NCBI GenBank assembly: GCA_020721225.1
Contig: DYNE01000008.1
Location: forward strand, 1-64,000
Source of the DNA: Pelodictyon luteolum
GTDB taxonomy: Bacteria; Bacteroidota; Chlorobiia; Chlorobiales; Chlorobiaceae
DNA length: 64,000 bases
Reading direction: 5' to 3'
Positions within the stretch are counted from its first letter, which is position 1, and each line of letters begins with the position of its first letter. Made by a program: the position numbers and the translations under genes. The notes under the pieces are model-generated. The model saw only the letters and a program-made list of their open reading frames with translations, searched no databases and was not told the DNA's origin. Shown one piece after another: positions 1 through 11,292 of the stretch.

Positions 1-10
1 TCTTTTTTTC

Positions 11-55
11 ATTGATTTGTGGCGACCATGGTTACATTTTCTCCGGGAATTCAGG
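11..55 (+). repeat. 45 bp direct repeat, copy 1 (ATTGATTTGTGGCGACCATGGTTACATTTTCTCCGGGAATTCAGG)
   Basis: Identical by eye to 17079-17123. Confidence 0.9.
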
Positions 56-311
56 GATGATCTGTTTCCCTGTATGGTCGGCATGGACGGTTTTTTTAGC
101 TTTTGCCGGATATGGCGCGTCTCCGGGTTCGGGAATTGATAATTTCTTCCCGGTGTTATGAGTTCACTATGTGAGTATCGGGAAACAGTAGATTGTTGAG
201 GGCGATCATGCATGAAATGAGAGCCTTTTTTCCGCTGAATCGCAGAAGGATGGAAAGGCGCAGGCCGATTCCGTTTCAGGACGATCGGTTCTGCTGAAGT
301 CGCAAAACGAA

Positions 312-2122
312 GTGCAGCAGCCTGTTTGGGATCCGTCGGGAACGGATGCGCCTTCGCTTGTTTTGCCGCCCGAACGGGTTCAGGACAGCCTTCCCGTTCG
401 CTCTTCCGCAAAGGTCAGCCCGAATGCAGAGCGGCCTGAGACGGATGGAAAAGGGCGTTCTGCAAGGGTTTCGAGGAAAAAACAGGTTCGTGACAGCTTG
501 AGGGTGGCTTCTGTGAAGCGGGCAGAGGTTCTGAAGCAAATGAAGAGAGCTGCTGAAAAGAAACTGCTTGACAGTCTTGAAACCGCGGCCCGGTCACTGC
601 GTACACAGGACAGTCTCAGACGCGAGTCGGCAATGGTACGGTATCGCGACAGCGTGCGTCTTGTTTTGGCGCATGAGCGGACGGTTGACAGCTTGCATGC
701 TCTCCGGATGAAACGGGATCGTTCTTCGGCCATAAACCGTTCGGCGCGCAGGAAGCAGTATCGCGACACTCTTGTACCCTCAGCAACGATTGCAGGAGGT
801 GCAGGGGAGAAGCCCAGGCTGGAGCTTGTTGCTCCGCCTCCCTCGCAGGGGAGGATTTCCGCCGATTTGGTTTCGCAGAAAAGCGGGCCTGCTTCGGGGC
901 AATCGGTTTCGGGGACTTCCCTGCTTCGGCCCGTGCCGCAGCAGGGAGCGGTTTCGAGGGCCGCGAGCGGGCGTGACAGTCTTTTTGCCGAGGCGCTGCT
1001 GCATTATCGTCAGAGGAGTTTCGGTCGGGCTCTTCCGCTTGCCAATCAGGCCCTTCTTCTTTCCCGAAAGATGTCGGGTTTGAATTCGTCAGCGGAATTG
1101 CCGTCGCTTGTTCTGATTGCCGATATATATCTGGCGGAAAAAAAGTACCGGCAGGCGATGCCTTTCTATTTTAGGGCGCTTGCCATCGCGAAAAAATGCC
1201 GGCGCAGAATTATTCGGTTACGGCCGGTATTCTGCATAGTCTTGGTTCGCTTTATGCCGACGAGGGTTCGGAGGCCAGGGCGGATGAGTATTTCCGGAAA
1301 GCTCTTGCGATCAGGGAAAAAACCGAGGGTCCGGAGGGCGAAGGGGTTGCGGGAACGCTTGCGGCCATGGGGTCCCTGTATAATCGTCAGGGGAAGAGCG
1401 ATATAGCCATGATGTATTATACCCGGGCATTGTCGATCCTCGAAAAGCTGGATGATACAGGGGCCTCGTCCGCTCCGATTCTTCTGTACATGGCGGCTTT
1501 GTATCATCAGACCGGATATTACGATTTAGCGGTTCAGCTTTTTCAGCGCGCGCTTATGATCAATGAGAGAGTGAAGGGACGGCTTCATCCCGATGTTGCC
1601 GTTTCGCTCAACGGACTTGCCATGATTTCGCTGATGCAGCAGCGATATACGGAGTCTGAACTGCTTTTTCAGCGCGGTCTCGATATTCAGGAGAAGGCTT
1701 TTGGTCCGGATCATGCGGAGGTTGCCCTTACTCTGCAGAGCCTCGCTTCGGTCAAGCGGCTTTTGCATCGGTTTGACGATGCGGAGCGGCTGATGATACG
1801 ATCTCTGGCCATAACCGGGAAGCGTTTTCCTCCGGGACACCGCAATGTCGGAGCGGCATTGAATTCGCTTGCCCTTATTTATGATGCAAAGGGCGATTAT
1901 GCCGCAGCTGAGCCTCTGTTCAGAAAATCTCTTGCGGTTTCGGAAAAGCGTGTCGGAGGTAATGAAGCCGACGCTGCCCAGGTTCTTGAAAATATGTCGA
2001 ATATGTATCTTAAATCAGGTCGGCAGAAGGAGGCCGAACAGTATGCGAAAAGGGCGATGCGATTCCGGAACCTTATGGGGGAGAGGAGCGATGAAGGGAG
2101 CTCTGTTTTCAGAAAGAAATAA
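312..2122 (+). pseudogene. TPR (kinesin-light-chain-like) protein, interrupted by a frameshift near 1191-1197
   Basis: ORF 312-1406 reads into ...FYFRALAIAKK, then the TPR continues in another frame as MPAQNYSVTAGILHSLGSLYADEGSEARADEYFRKALAIREK (ORF 1196-2122). The break falls at GCGAAAAAATGCC. Confidence 0.7.
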
Positions 2123-2367
2123 CATTCGTTATTGACCGGATTAATTCGTATATATAAATTCGCATTTGACCGCGTGGTGAAGATGCTAAGAAAGATCAGG
2201 TGTCCATATTTCTGCTTTTCTACAGATCGTTACTGTCTACCTGTTTGCAAGGATTTTTTTCCTGACTGGCAAAACTCTCCTTCAGATTATTCCTTTCCTG
2301 CATTGCTGCCACTCCAGTGAATGCTTTTTAAGCATTGTTAATAATTTTATTACAGGAAAAGGACAGT

Positions 2368-4155
2368 ATGATTGAAGAACAGCCATCCGTTTTGAATTTC
2401 AGCAATTTAGAGCTTGCTGAACCTTTGCTCAGAGCCCTTGAAGAGGTCGGGTATGAAAAACCTACACCGATTCAGGCGCAAACCATTCCATTACTTCTCG
2501 ACGGCCGGGATGTTCTCGGTCAGGCACAGACGGGTACCGGCAAGACCGCGGCTTTCGCGCTTCCGGTGCTTTCCAATATTGTGCTTTCGAAAACTGAACC
2601 CCAGGCGCTGGTGCTGACTCCGACAAGAGAGCTTGCCATTCAGGTTGCCGAGGCGTTTCACCGTTATGCCGAATATCTGAAAGGGTTTCATGTGGTGCCG
2701 ATCTATGGCGGTCAGGATTACGGAACGCAGCTGCGCATGCTGAAGAGAGGCGTGCATGTGGTTGTGGGTACTCCGGGTCGTGTTATGGATCATATGCGCC
2801 GCGGTTCACTTTCTCTGAGCTCCTTGCAGTGCCTGGTGCTCGATGAGGCTGACGAGATGCTTCGTATGGGTTTTATCGATGACGTTGAGTGGATACTCGA
2901 TCAGACGCCGGAATCGCGTCAGGTCGCTTTATTCTCGGCAACCATGCCTGCGCCGATTCGTCGTATCGCCCAGAAACATCTCAAGAGCCCCGCTGAAGTC
3001 ATCATTCAGAATAAAACAACCACGGTCGAGACCATCCGTCAACGGTACTGGATTGTCGGTGGAAGCCATAAGCTCGATGTGCTGACCAGAATTCTGGAAT
3101 TCGAGCCGTTTGACGGCATTCTTATTTTCGTTCGCACGAAAACCATGACGCTCGAACTTGCCGAAAAACTGCAGGCAAGGGGATATGCCGCTTCGGCTTT
3201 GAATGGCGATATGGCGCAGAATCAGAGGGAGCGGACGGTCGAACAGCTCAAGGACGGTACGCTGAGCATTGTTATCGCTACCGATGTGGCCGCAAGAGGA
3301 CTGGATGTCGATCGCATCAGTCATGTGATCAATTACGATATACCTTCAGATACGGAGTCGTACGTTCACCGGATAGGGCGTACAGGGCGTGCCGGAAGAA
3401 GCGGTGAAGCTATTCTGTTCGTTTCTCCGAGAGAGAAAAATATGCTCTATGCCATCGAGAAGGCTACCCGTAAACGTATCGAACTGATGGAGCTTCCTTC
3501 GACGGAGATTATCAACGATAAACGGGTTGCAAAGTTCAAGCAGCGTATTACCGATACCATTGCTGCCGAGGATCTGGAGTTTTACACAAGACTTCTCGAA
3601 CAGTATTGCCGTGAGCATGATGTTACGGAGCTCGAGGCCGCGGCAGCTCTCGCTTCGATGTTTCAGGGCGAAACTCCGCTTTTGCTCTCTTCGAAACCTG
3701 AGAGACCGGCTCGCCAGGAGGGGCGTGATCGTCCGGATAGCCGCGATCGTTCGGAAAGGGATCGGGGCGCTTCGAGAAGCCCGAAAAGGGATGGCCTGTA
3801 TTCCGATGAAAGACGGGAGAGCTACCGCATCGAGGTGGGAAGCACGCATGGCGTAAAACCGGGCAATATACTTGGAGCGATTCTCAACGAGGTCGGTCTC
3901 GATCCGGAAGCGGTGGGAAGAATTACCGTTAACGATACCTATAGCACCGTGGAGCTTCCAGCAGGCATGCCGGATGCAGTGTTCCATGAAATGCGCAAGG
4001 TGAGAGTGTGTGGTCGTCAGTTGCGCCTTACGAAGTCGGAAGAGCGTTCACAGAGCGGCTATGCGGGCACAGGCAAGCGGACAGGTTACAAACCGAAATC
4101 GGATTTTAAAAGCGAACCCTCTTATTTTACCGGTCATAAAAAGAAGCGGAAGTAA
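2368..4155 (+). CDS. deaD: DEAD-box ATP-dependent RNA helicase (DeaD/CsdA type, C-terminal DbpA-like RNA-binding domain)
   Basis: AQTGTGKTAAF, PTRELA, DEAD, SAT, HRIGRTGRAGR motifs; C-terminal YRIEVGSTHGVKPGNILGAI. Start taken at MIEEQPS. Confidence 0.92.
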   Translation: MIEEQPSVLNFSNLELAEPLLRALEEVGYEKPTPIQAQTIPLLLDGRDVLGQAQTGTGKTAAFALPVLSNIVLSKTEPQALVLTPTRELAIQVAEAFHRYAEYLKGFHVVPIYGGQDYGTQLRMLKRGVHVVVGTPGRVMDHMRRGSLSLSSLQCLVLDEADEMLRMGFIDDVEWILDQTPESRQVALFSATMPAPIRRIAQKHLKSPAEVIIQNKTTTVETIRQRYWIVGGSHKLDVLTRILEFEPFDGILIFVRTKTMTLELAEKLQARGYAASALNGDMAQNQRERTVEQLKDGTLSIVIATDVAARGLDVDRISHVINYDIPSDTESYVHRIGRTGRAGRSGEAILFVSPREKNMLYAIEKATRKRIELMELPSTEIINDKRVAKFKQRITDTIAAEDLEFYTRLLEQYCREHDVTELEAAAALASMFQGETPLLLSSKPERPARQEGRDRPDSRDRSERDRGASRSPKRDGLYSDERRESYRIEVGSTHGVKPGNILGAILNEVGLDPEAVGRITVNDTYSTVELPAGMPDAVFHEMRKVRVCGRQLRLTKSEERSQSGYAGTGKRTGYKPKSDFKSEPSYFTGHKKKRK

Positions 4156-4177
4156 GAGAACCGGTGTTTTTTTTGAT

Positions 4178-4214
4178 AAGCCTGCAGACGGAATAGTCTG
4201 CAGGCTTTTTTTTT
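4178..4214 (+). terminator. Rho-independent terminator after deaD
   Basis: AAGCCTGCAGAC-GGAATA-GTCTGCAGGCTT followed by a T tract. Confidence 0.93.
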
Positions 4215-4569
4215 GACTGGTTTTGCTGCCGCTGAACGACGTGATACAGTGATTATGAATCAGAAGGGAGCAAGAACAATAACATCCTTGTGTTTCGCCA
4301 AATGGGAGATCGGCTTTTTGTAACCCTATGAGATGGGGGATGTCTCCATGGATTCCTGAATTAATAGATGCGTGCTTTTGTTCTGTATATGATGTTATCG
4401 AGGTAGAATTTCCGGATATACGAACCGTTATCCTTTCCGGGATCAAGGTTTGCTGCGACAGGAACGGATGTCCAGTAACGGAGGATATATTTTACAAGCC
4501 CGAATGTCCGGGTTATGGTTAAACAGTAATGGCTGAAAAGGTACAATGCTTTTTTGAACCGGAGTAATC

Positions 4570-5958
4570 ATGGAACTACAGTTTTACGGAGCTGCGGCGA
4601 GGGTAACCGGAACCTGCCATATGCTGAGAACAGGGGGCTTCACCCTGTTGCTCGATTGCGGTCTCATTCAGGGATCACGTGAGGAGGAGGCGCTTAATGG
4701 CGATCCGTTTTCTTTTGAACCTTCTTCTGTCGATGCCGTGGTGCTCAGCCACGGTCATATCGATCATTCCGGTCGGCTGCCGCTGCTGGTGAAGCGCGGT
4801 TTCAACGGTCCGGTCTATACCCAGCATGCAACCGTCGATCTGTCGAGAGTGCTGCTGCTCGATTCAGCTTCTCTTGCCGAGCGGGATGCGGATTATCGCC
4901 GACGTTATCCGACCGATCCAAAGGAGCGCCATGCCGAGCCGCTTTATACACGCAAAGATGCTCTGAGGGCCATCAGCATGATGAGAGGCATGGAGTATCG
5001 TGAAGAGAGGGAGATTCTTCCGGGCGTCAGGCTGCGCTTTTTCGATGCCGGTCATATTCTCGGTTCTGCGGTGGTTGAACTTGGTATCACTGAAGAGGGA
5101 CAAAAGAGAACGATTGTTTTCAGCGGCGATCTCGGTCAATATGACAGTCCGGTGTTGCGTGATCCGGAGACTCCCGAGCATGCGGATCTGCTTCTGGTTG
5201 AGAGTACCTATGGCGATCGGCTGCATCGCAATTTTCAGGATACCGTCGCAGAGTTGGGTGAGATTTTCCGTACTGCATGCAAGGAGTGCGGTAACATTCT
5301 CATTCCTGCGTTTTCCATCGGGCGAAGCCAGGAACTGCTCTACCTGTTCGCTACCTGTTACGACGAATGGGAGCTTGAAAAGTGGCAGGTCTATCTTGAC
5401 AGCCCCATGGCTATCGATGCCGGAAGGATCTACTGGGACTATCCGGCACTGCTTGACGAGGATGCGCTGAAACTGAGGAACAATCCAGCTCTTTTGCCTC
5501 CGCTCCGGAACCTGCATTTTACCGATCGCGTGGAAGCATCGCGCAAAATTAATGACATCAGACAGGGCGCGATCATCATAGCCGGAAGCGGCATGTGCAA
5601 CGGCGGCAGGATATTGCACCATCTCAAGCACAATATCTCGCGGCCCGAATGCAGGGTGATCATTACGGGTTTTCAGGCACCTGGAACGCTGGGAAGGGAG
5701 ATCGTGAACGGCGCGGGCGAGGTGTTCATACATGGCCGAAGCTATCGGGTCGCTGCAGGCGTTCATACGATAGGAGGGCTTTCGGCTCATGGAGATCGCA
5801 GCGATCTGCTGCGATGGCTGCAGGGTTTCTCGAACAAGCCGGACGTGTATGTGGTGCATGGGGACGCGAGTGCGAAAATCTCGTTCAGGAATGCCATCGA
5901 AGATGAGCTGCAGATGCATGCTTCGATACCGAATCATGGAGATCTGGTTAAATTTTAG
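4570..5958 (+). CDS. MBL-fold/beta-CASP metallo-hydrolase (RNA-processing exonuclease family)
   Basis: SHGHIDHSG metallo-beta-lactamase motif; beta-CASP/RMMBL features (GDLGQYDSP, IIAGSGMCNGGRILHHLKHN, GLSAHGDRSDLL). Confidence 0.9.
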   Translation: MELQFYGAAARVTGTCHMLRTGGFTLLLDCGLIQGSREEEALNGDPFSFEPSSVDAVVLSHGHIDHSGRLPLLVKRGFNGPVYTQHATVDLSRVLLLDSASLAERDADYRRRYPTDPKERHAEPLYTRKDALRAISMMRGMEYREEREILPGVRLRFFDAGHILGSAVVELGITEEGQKRTIVFSGDLGQYDSPVLRDPETPEHADLLLVESTYGDRLHRNFQDTVAELGEIFRTACKECGNILIPAFSIGRSQELLYLFATCYDEWELEKWQVYLDSPMAIDAGRIYWDYPALLDEDALKLRNNPALLPPLRNLHFTDRVEASRKINDIRQGAIIIAGSGMCNGGRILHHLKHNISRPECRVIITGFQAPGTLGREIVNGAGEVFIHGRSYRVAAGVHTIGGLSAHGDRSDLLRWLQGFSNKPDVYVVHGDASAKISFRNAIEDELQMHASIPNHGDLVKF

Positions 5959-6207
5959 TGCGCTGCCACTCGTTTGTTCGGCAATTCTTTCGCGTCGTCG
6001 GTGACGATGAGTCGGGTTCGAAATCATTATTTTCAAGGGTTTCGAACCCTGCACCAAGGGAATGCCGATTTTCTGAGGCTCATGCAGGAACCGTTTACGA
6101 TAATAAATTTAGAGGTGCCCGACAGTAGGTTTATAGCCTGAGAAATGTTATCTCTGCTTTCATTGATAACCGGAATTTACCGAGATGATGTTTTAAAAAG
6201 GAAAATT

Positions 6208-6678
6208 ATGATGATTATTACCATACAGGAGCTTGTTCCGATTCTGCAGACAGCTATCGGTCCGATGATTCTCATTTCAGGTCTCGGCCTTCTTCTGCTG
6301 ACCATGACCAACCGGCTGGGGCGTATTATCGACCGGTCAAGGGCTCTGCTTGACGACCTGGAGTCGGAGTCGGAGTCCTATATACTCAGAATCAACCGTG
6401 AGGTGGATATTCTGTGGAAAAGGGCCCGTTATATCAGGGTGGCGATCCTGCTGGCCTGTCTGACCTGCCTTGGGGCTTCGATGCTGATTATTCTGCTCTT
6501 TCTTTCGGTGCTGGTCGATCTCGATATTCCGTTGATCGTTTCGGGTATTTTTATTGCGAGCATGTTCAGCTTGTCGTTTTCTCTTGTTTTTTTCCTTTTC
6601 GATGTCAATCTGACGCTTGCAGCCTTGAAAATCGAGCGGGAGAGCCATAGCAGGAAACGGCTGATTATGGAGATATAA
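6208..6678 (+). CDS. DUF2721 family membrane protein
   Basis: LLLLTMTNRLGRIIDRSRALLDDL pattern and hydrophobic helices; start at 6145 also possible. Confidence 0.75.
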   Translation: MMIITIQELVPILQTAIGPMILISGLGLLLLTMTNRLGRIIDRSRALLDDLESESESYILRINREVDILWKRARYIRVAILLACLTCLGASMLIILLFLSVLVDLDIPLIVSGIFIASMFSLSFSLVFFLFDVNLTLAALKIERESHSRKRLIMEI

Positions 6679-6697
6679 CAAAAAGTTCGACGAGAGG

Positions 6698-6773
6698 TGG
6701 TGAATGCGGCAGGACTCGAACCTGCGACCCTCTGCTTAAAAGGCAGATGCTCTACCGGCTGAGCTACGCATTC
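6698..6773 (-). tRNA. tRNA-Lys (anticodon TTT), 3' CCA encoded
   Basis: Reverse complement GAATGCGTAGCTCAGCCGGTAGAGCATCTGCCTTTTAAGCAGAGGGTCGCAGGTTCGAGTCCTGCCGCATTCACCA folds as a cloverleaf. Confidence 0.96.
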
Positions 6774-6860
6774 ATGAGGTTGGAGAGCAATATAATGAAA
6801 AAATCGCCGGCAGGTTTGATTCGTTCCGTTGTCTCATAATCTTTAAAGTTGCTGCCCGTT

Positions 6861-7379
6861 ATGAAGCGGTTAATTTTTTTCGTAGTTGTCACATTTGTTT
6901 TTGTTTTTTTCTCCGGGAGGGTCGAAGCCGGTTCGCCGAAAAAAATGGTGAAGCAGGGTGAGGCGTATTATGCTCTTGGTCGTTTCAGTGAGGCTGTTGC
7001 GGAGTTCAATCTGGCTATAGCAGAGGAGAGCGATTATCAGCAGGCTTATTATGCAAGGGGCAAGGCGTTCCATGAACAGCAGAAGTTTCGTGAGGCGATA
7101 GCTGATTACGATAAGGCGATTGAGCTGAAAAAGGATTGTGCGAGAGCGTTTTATCATCGCGGCCTTGCCAGGGAGGCTCTGCAGGAGTATACTGAGGCCG
7201 TGTCCGATTATGACAGCGCAATTGCCGTTCGTAATCAGTACGAAAAGGCGTTGTATGCACGGGGAGCGCTCAGGTTTAAGCTCGATGACCGGAGCGGCGC
7301 GCTCGACGATATGAAAAGAGCTGCAGCTTTGGGCAGTAAAAAGGCTTCGGACTGGCTCGCTGAAAAGGGTTCCCGCTGA
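6861..7379 (+). CDS. TPR-repeat protein with N-terminal signal peptide
   Basis: Hydrophobic N-terminus; repeats such as AYYARGKAFHEQQKFREAIADYDKAIELKKD. Confidence 0.85.
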   Translation: MKRLIFFVVVTFVFVFFSGRVEAGSPKKMVKQGEAYYALGRFSEAVAEFNLAIAEESDYQQAYYARGKAFHEQQKFREAIADYDKAIELKKDCARAFYHRGLAREALQEYTEAVSDYDSAIAVRNQYEKALYARGALRFKLDDRSGALDDMKRAAALGSKKASDWLAEKGSR

Positions 7380-7394
7380 GGTCGAACCGTTTTT

Positions 7395-8315
7395 TCAAGC
7401 TCTCGGATGGAATGTTTTGTGTACTTCCCTGATGAATGAGCGGTCGATGTGGGTGTAGATCTGGGTTGCAAGAATGGAGCTGTGGCCGAGCATTTCCTGA
7501 ACGGCACGCAGGTCGGCTCCTCCTTCGAGAAGATGGGTGGCAAAGGTGTGCCGGAGGGTGTGCGGGCTGATGTTTTTCTGGATTCCGGCAAGGATGGCAT
7601 ACTCTTTTACCATAAGATAGACGGCCATTCTCGACAGCTTTTTACCTCTCGCATTGAGAAAGAGGCAGTCCTCCGACTCTTTTGTGACCATTCCGATTCG
7701 CAGCTGATTCTGATATTGCGTTATCGCTTCTATGGCGGCATTTCCTACCGGTACGAGTCTCTCTTTCGATCCTTTTCCCAATATTCTTACAAATCCGGCA
7801 TCGAAATAGAGGTGCTGCTGCTGCAGGGCGGTCAGTTCGCTGACACGGACTCCCGCAGCATAAAGAAATTCAAGGATGGCTTTGTCGCGCAGCATGAATT
7901 TTCCCGGAGGGTTCTGTTGCAGGGGGGCTTCGAGCAGATTCATGACTTCGCTCAGGCTGAGTACGTCAGGAAGGTTTTTTGCCAGTTTCGGCTGTTGTAT
8001 GGTTTCGGCAGGGTTGGTTTCAAGCGTTCGTTCGATCAGGAGAAATTTGTGGAGCGAACGGATTGCGGAGATGTTTCTGCCCAGAGTGCTTGCTTCGAGT
8101 CCGGTGGCATGCAGTTCCGAGATAAATCTGCGGATATCCTCAGTTTCAACGGTATTGATATTTTTGCTTTCGTCCTGCATGAAGAGCAGATATCGCGTCA
8201 GGTCGTTTCTGTAGGAGTCGCGGGTATTTATCGAGAAGTTTCTCTCTACGGAGAGGTGATTCAGGAAGTTTTCAAGCGTTCTCCTGTAGGGTTCAGCGAG
8301 GTCGTGCGTGTTCAT
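7395..8315 (-). CDS. xerD: Tyrosine recombinase XerC/XerD
   Basis: AAGVRVSELTAL, HTLRHTFATHLLEGGADLRAVQEMLGHSS, IYTHI catalytic motifs; XerC versus XerD not resolved. Confidence 0.85.
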   Translation of the reverse strand: MNTHDLAEPYRRTLENFLNHLSVERNFSINTRDSYRNDLTRYLLFMQDESKNINTVETEDIRRFISELHATGLEASTLGRNISAIRSLHKFLLIERTLETNPAETIQQPKLAKNLPDVLSLSEVMNLLEAPLQQNPPGKFMLRDKAILEFLYAAGVRVSELTALQQQHLYFDAGFVRILGKGSKERLVPVGNAAIEAITQYQNQLRIGMVTKESEDCLFLNARGKKLSRMAVYLMVKEYAILAGIQKNISPHTLRHTFATHLLEGGADLRAVQEMLGHSSILATQIYTHIDRSFIREVHKTFHPRA

Positions 8316-9667
8316 GGAGCGGCTTTTTTCAACCGTTGGGTAAATCCTCCGTCAAAGCCTTCCTGTTCGCCCGGCAGCGTCAGGAGGGTTCCGTTCGGCC
8401 CGGCTTTCGATGCGAAGGGTTCGGGAAGAGATCCGCTTGCCGGGTCCCGCATGAATTCGGGGTGACGTATGAGGAACGCATCTATCTGCTGCTCGTTCTC
8501 TTCAGGTTCTATGGAGCAGGTGGCATAGAGAAGCGTGCCGTTTTCGGCAAGCAGCGATGCGGCATGGTCGAGCAGTTCGACCTGCAGGTGTGCGAGTTCA
8601 GTTATTGTTTCCGGCGTGAGTTTCCAGCGCAGTTCTGCGCGTCTTGCAAGGACGCCGGTGCCGCTGCAGGGTGCATCGAGCAGAATGGCCGCGGGAGGTT
8701 GTTCCGGCAGGTATGTACGGGCATCGGCTTCGGCGGTCGAGATGACGGTGATGCCGAGTTCGCCTGCGTGTTCGGACAGTTTTTGCAGTTTCCGGCTGTA
8801 GAGGTCAACTGAGGTTATGTTTCCCGTGTTTTGCATGAGTTCGCCGCAGAATGTGGATTTGCCTCCGGGTGCAGCGCAGAGGTCAAGGAGGGTGCTTCCG
8901 GGTTGCGGATCGCAGAGCAGGCAGGCAAGGCCCTGCGTCGGGTTCTGTACGGTGAGCAGGCCCTGTTTGATGGCGGATTCATAACAGGAGAACTCCGTTG
9001 AAAGGAAGAAGTTGTCAAGTCCGCTTATTCCGATCCGGGCGTTTTTCTTGCTTTTGGTCGCGAGAAATTCCTGCGGGGTCGTTTTCAGGGGATTGATTCT
9101 GAAGCCGGTGAGCGGCGTGCGGTTGTTGTATTCGAGGATGGCTGTGACGCGTTCTTTTCCATACCTCGCGATCCAGCGTTCCAGCAGCCATTCGGGATGA
9201 GAGGCGGTGATCGAAAGACGCTGGATTTCCTTCATCTTTCCTGAAGGGTCGAGATCGGCCGATATGGTTTCGGGAGTGATGTTTCTGAGGACGGCATTGA
9301 CCAGTTTTGCCATGCGCTCTCCTTTGTATCTGCGTGCCAGCGAAACTGATTCGTTGACCGCTGCCCAGTGGGGAATACGGTCGAGATAGATCAGCTGGTA
9401 AGCACCGATCCGAAGAATGTTTTTCAGTACCGGAGCGGCTTTTTCGTAGCGGTGGTGGTAGTATCTGCCGATGAGGGTGTCGAGAGTCAGGCGGCGGCGC
9501 AGGACGCCGTTGACGAGTTCCGTTGCCAGTGCGCGGTCATTCTGGTTGAGCGTTGTGTGCGAAAGCTGCTCGTGAAGGGCATTTCCCGATTTTTTTTCTT
9601 CGCTTTCGATGTTCTGGAGGACTTTCAGGGCAAGTTCTCTCGATGTCATGGATTCTTTTTTCGTCAT
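8312..9667 (-). CDS. rsmB: 16S rRNA (cytosine-967-C5) methyltransferase (RsmB/Sun)
   Basis: NusB-like N-terminus (RELALKVLQNI); LLDLCAAPGGKSTF, DAPCSGTGVLARRAELRW, YATCSIEPEENE. Confidence 0.92.
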   Translation of the reverse strand: MTKKESMTSRELALKVLQNIESEEKKSGNALHEQLSHTTLNQNDRALATELVNGVLRRRLTLDTLIGRYYHHRYEKAAPVLKNILRIGAYQLIYLDRIPHWAAVNESVSLARRYKGERMAKLVNAVLRNITPETISADLDPSGKMKEIQRLSITASHPEWLLERWIARYGKERVTAILEYNNRTPLTGFRINPLKTTPQEFLATKSKKNARIGISGLDNFFLSTEFSCYESAIKQGLLTVQNPTQGLACLLCDPQPGSTLLDLCAAPGGKSTFCGELMQNTGNITSVDLYSRKLQKLSEHAGELGITVISTAEADARTYLPEQPPAAILLDAPCSGTGVLARRAELRWKLTPETITELAHLQVELLDHAASLLAENGTLLYATCSIEPEENEQQIDAFLIRHPEFMRDPASGSLPEPFASKAGPNGTLLTLPGEQEGFDGGFTQRLKKAAP

Positions 9668-9770
9668 TCGGGAAGCCCGGTATTGTGTTTTTCTTTATCG
9701 ATGCAATTTGTAAAATAACTAATGCCGTTGTAGATTAACTATATGAAATGTTCTTTGTAGCATTTAACGC

Positions 9771-11287
<1,517 letters not shown>

Positions 11288-11292
11288 AACCG

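Noticed and set aside
4216-4569. Possible hidden gene in the 350 bp gap between deaD and the MBL gene
   Set aside because: Short ORFs on both strands lack domains or convincing ribosome-binding sites.
4864-6057. 397 aa minus-strand ORF
   Set aside because: Antisense to the beta-CASP MBL gene; no domain recognised.
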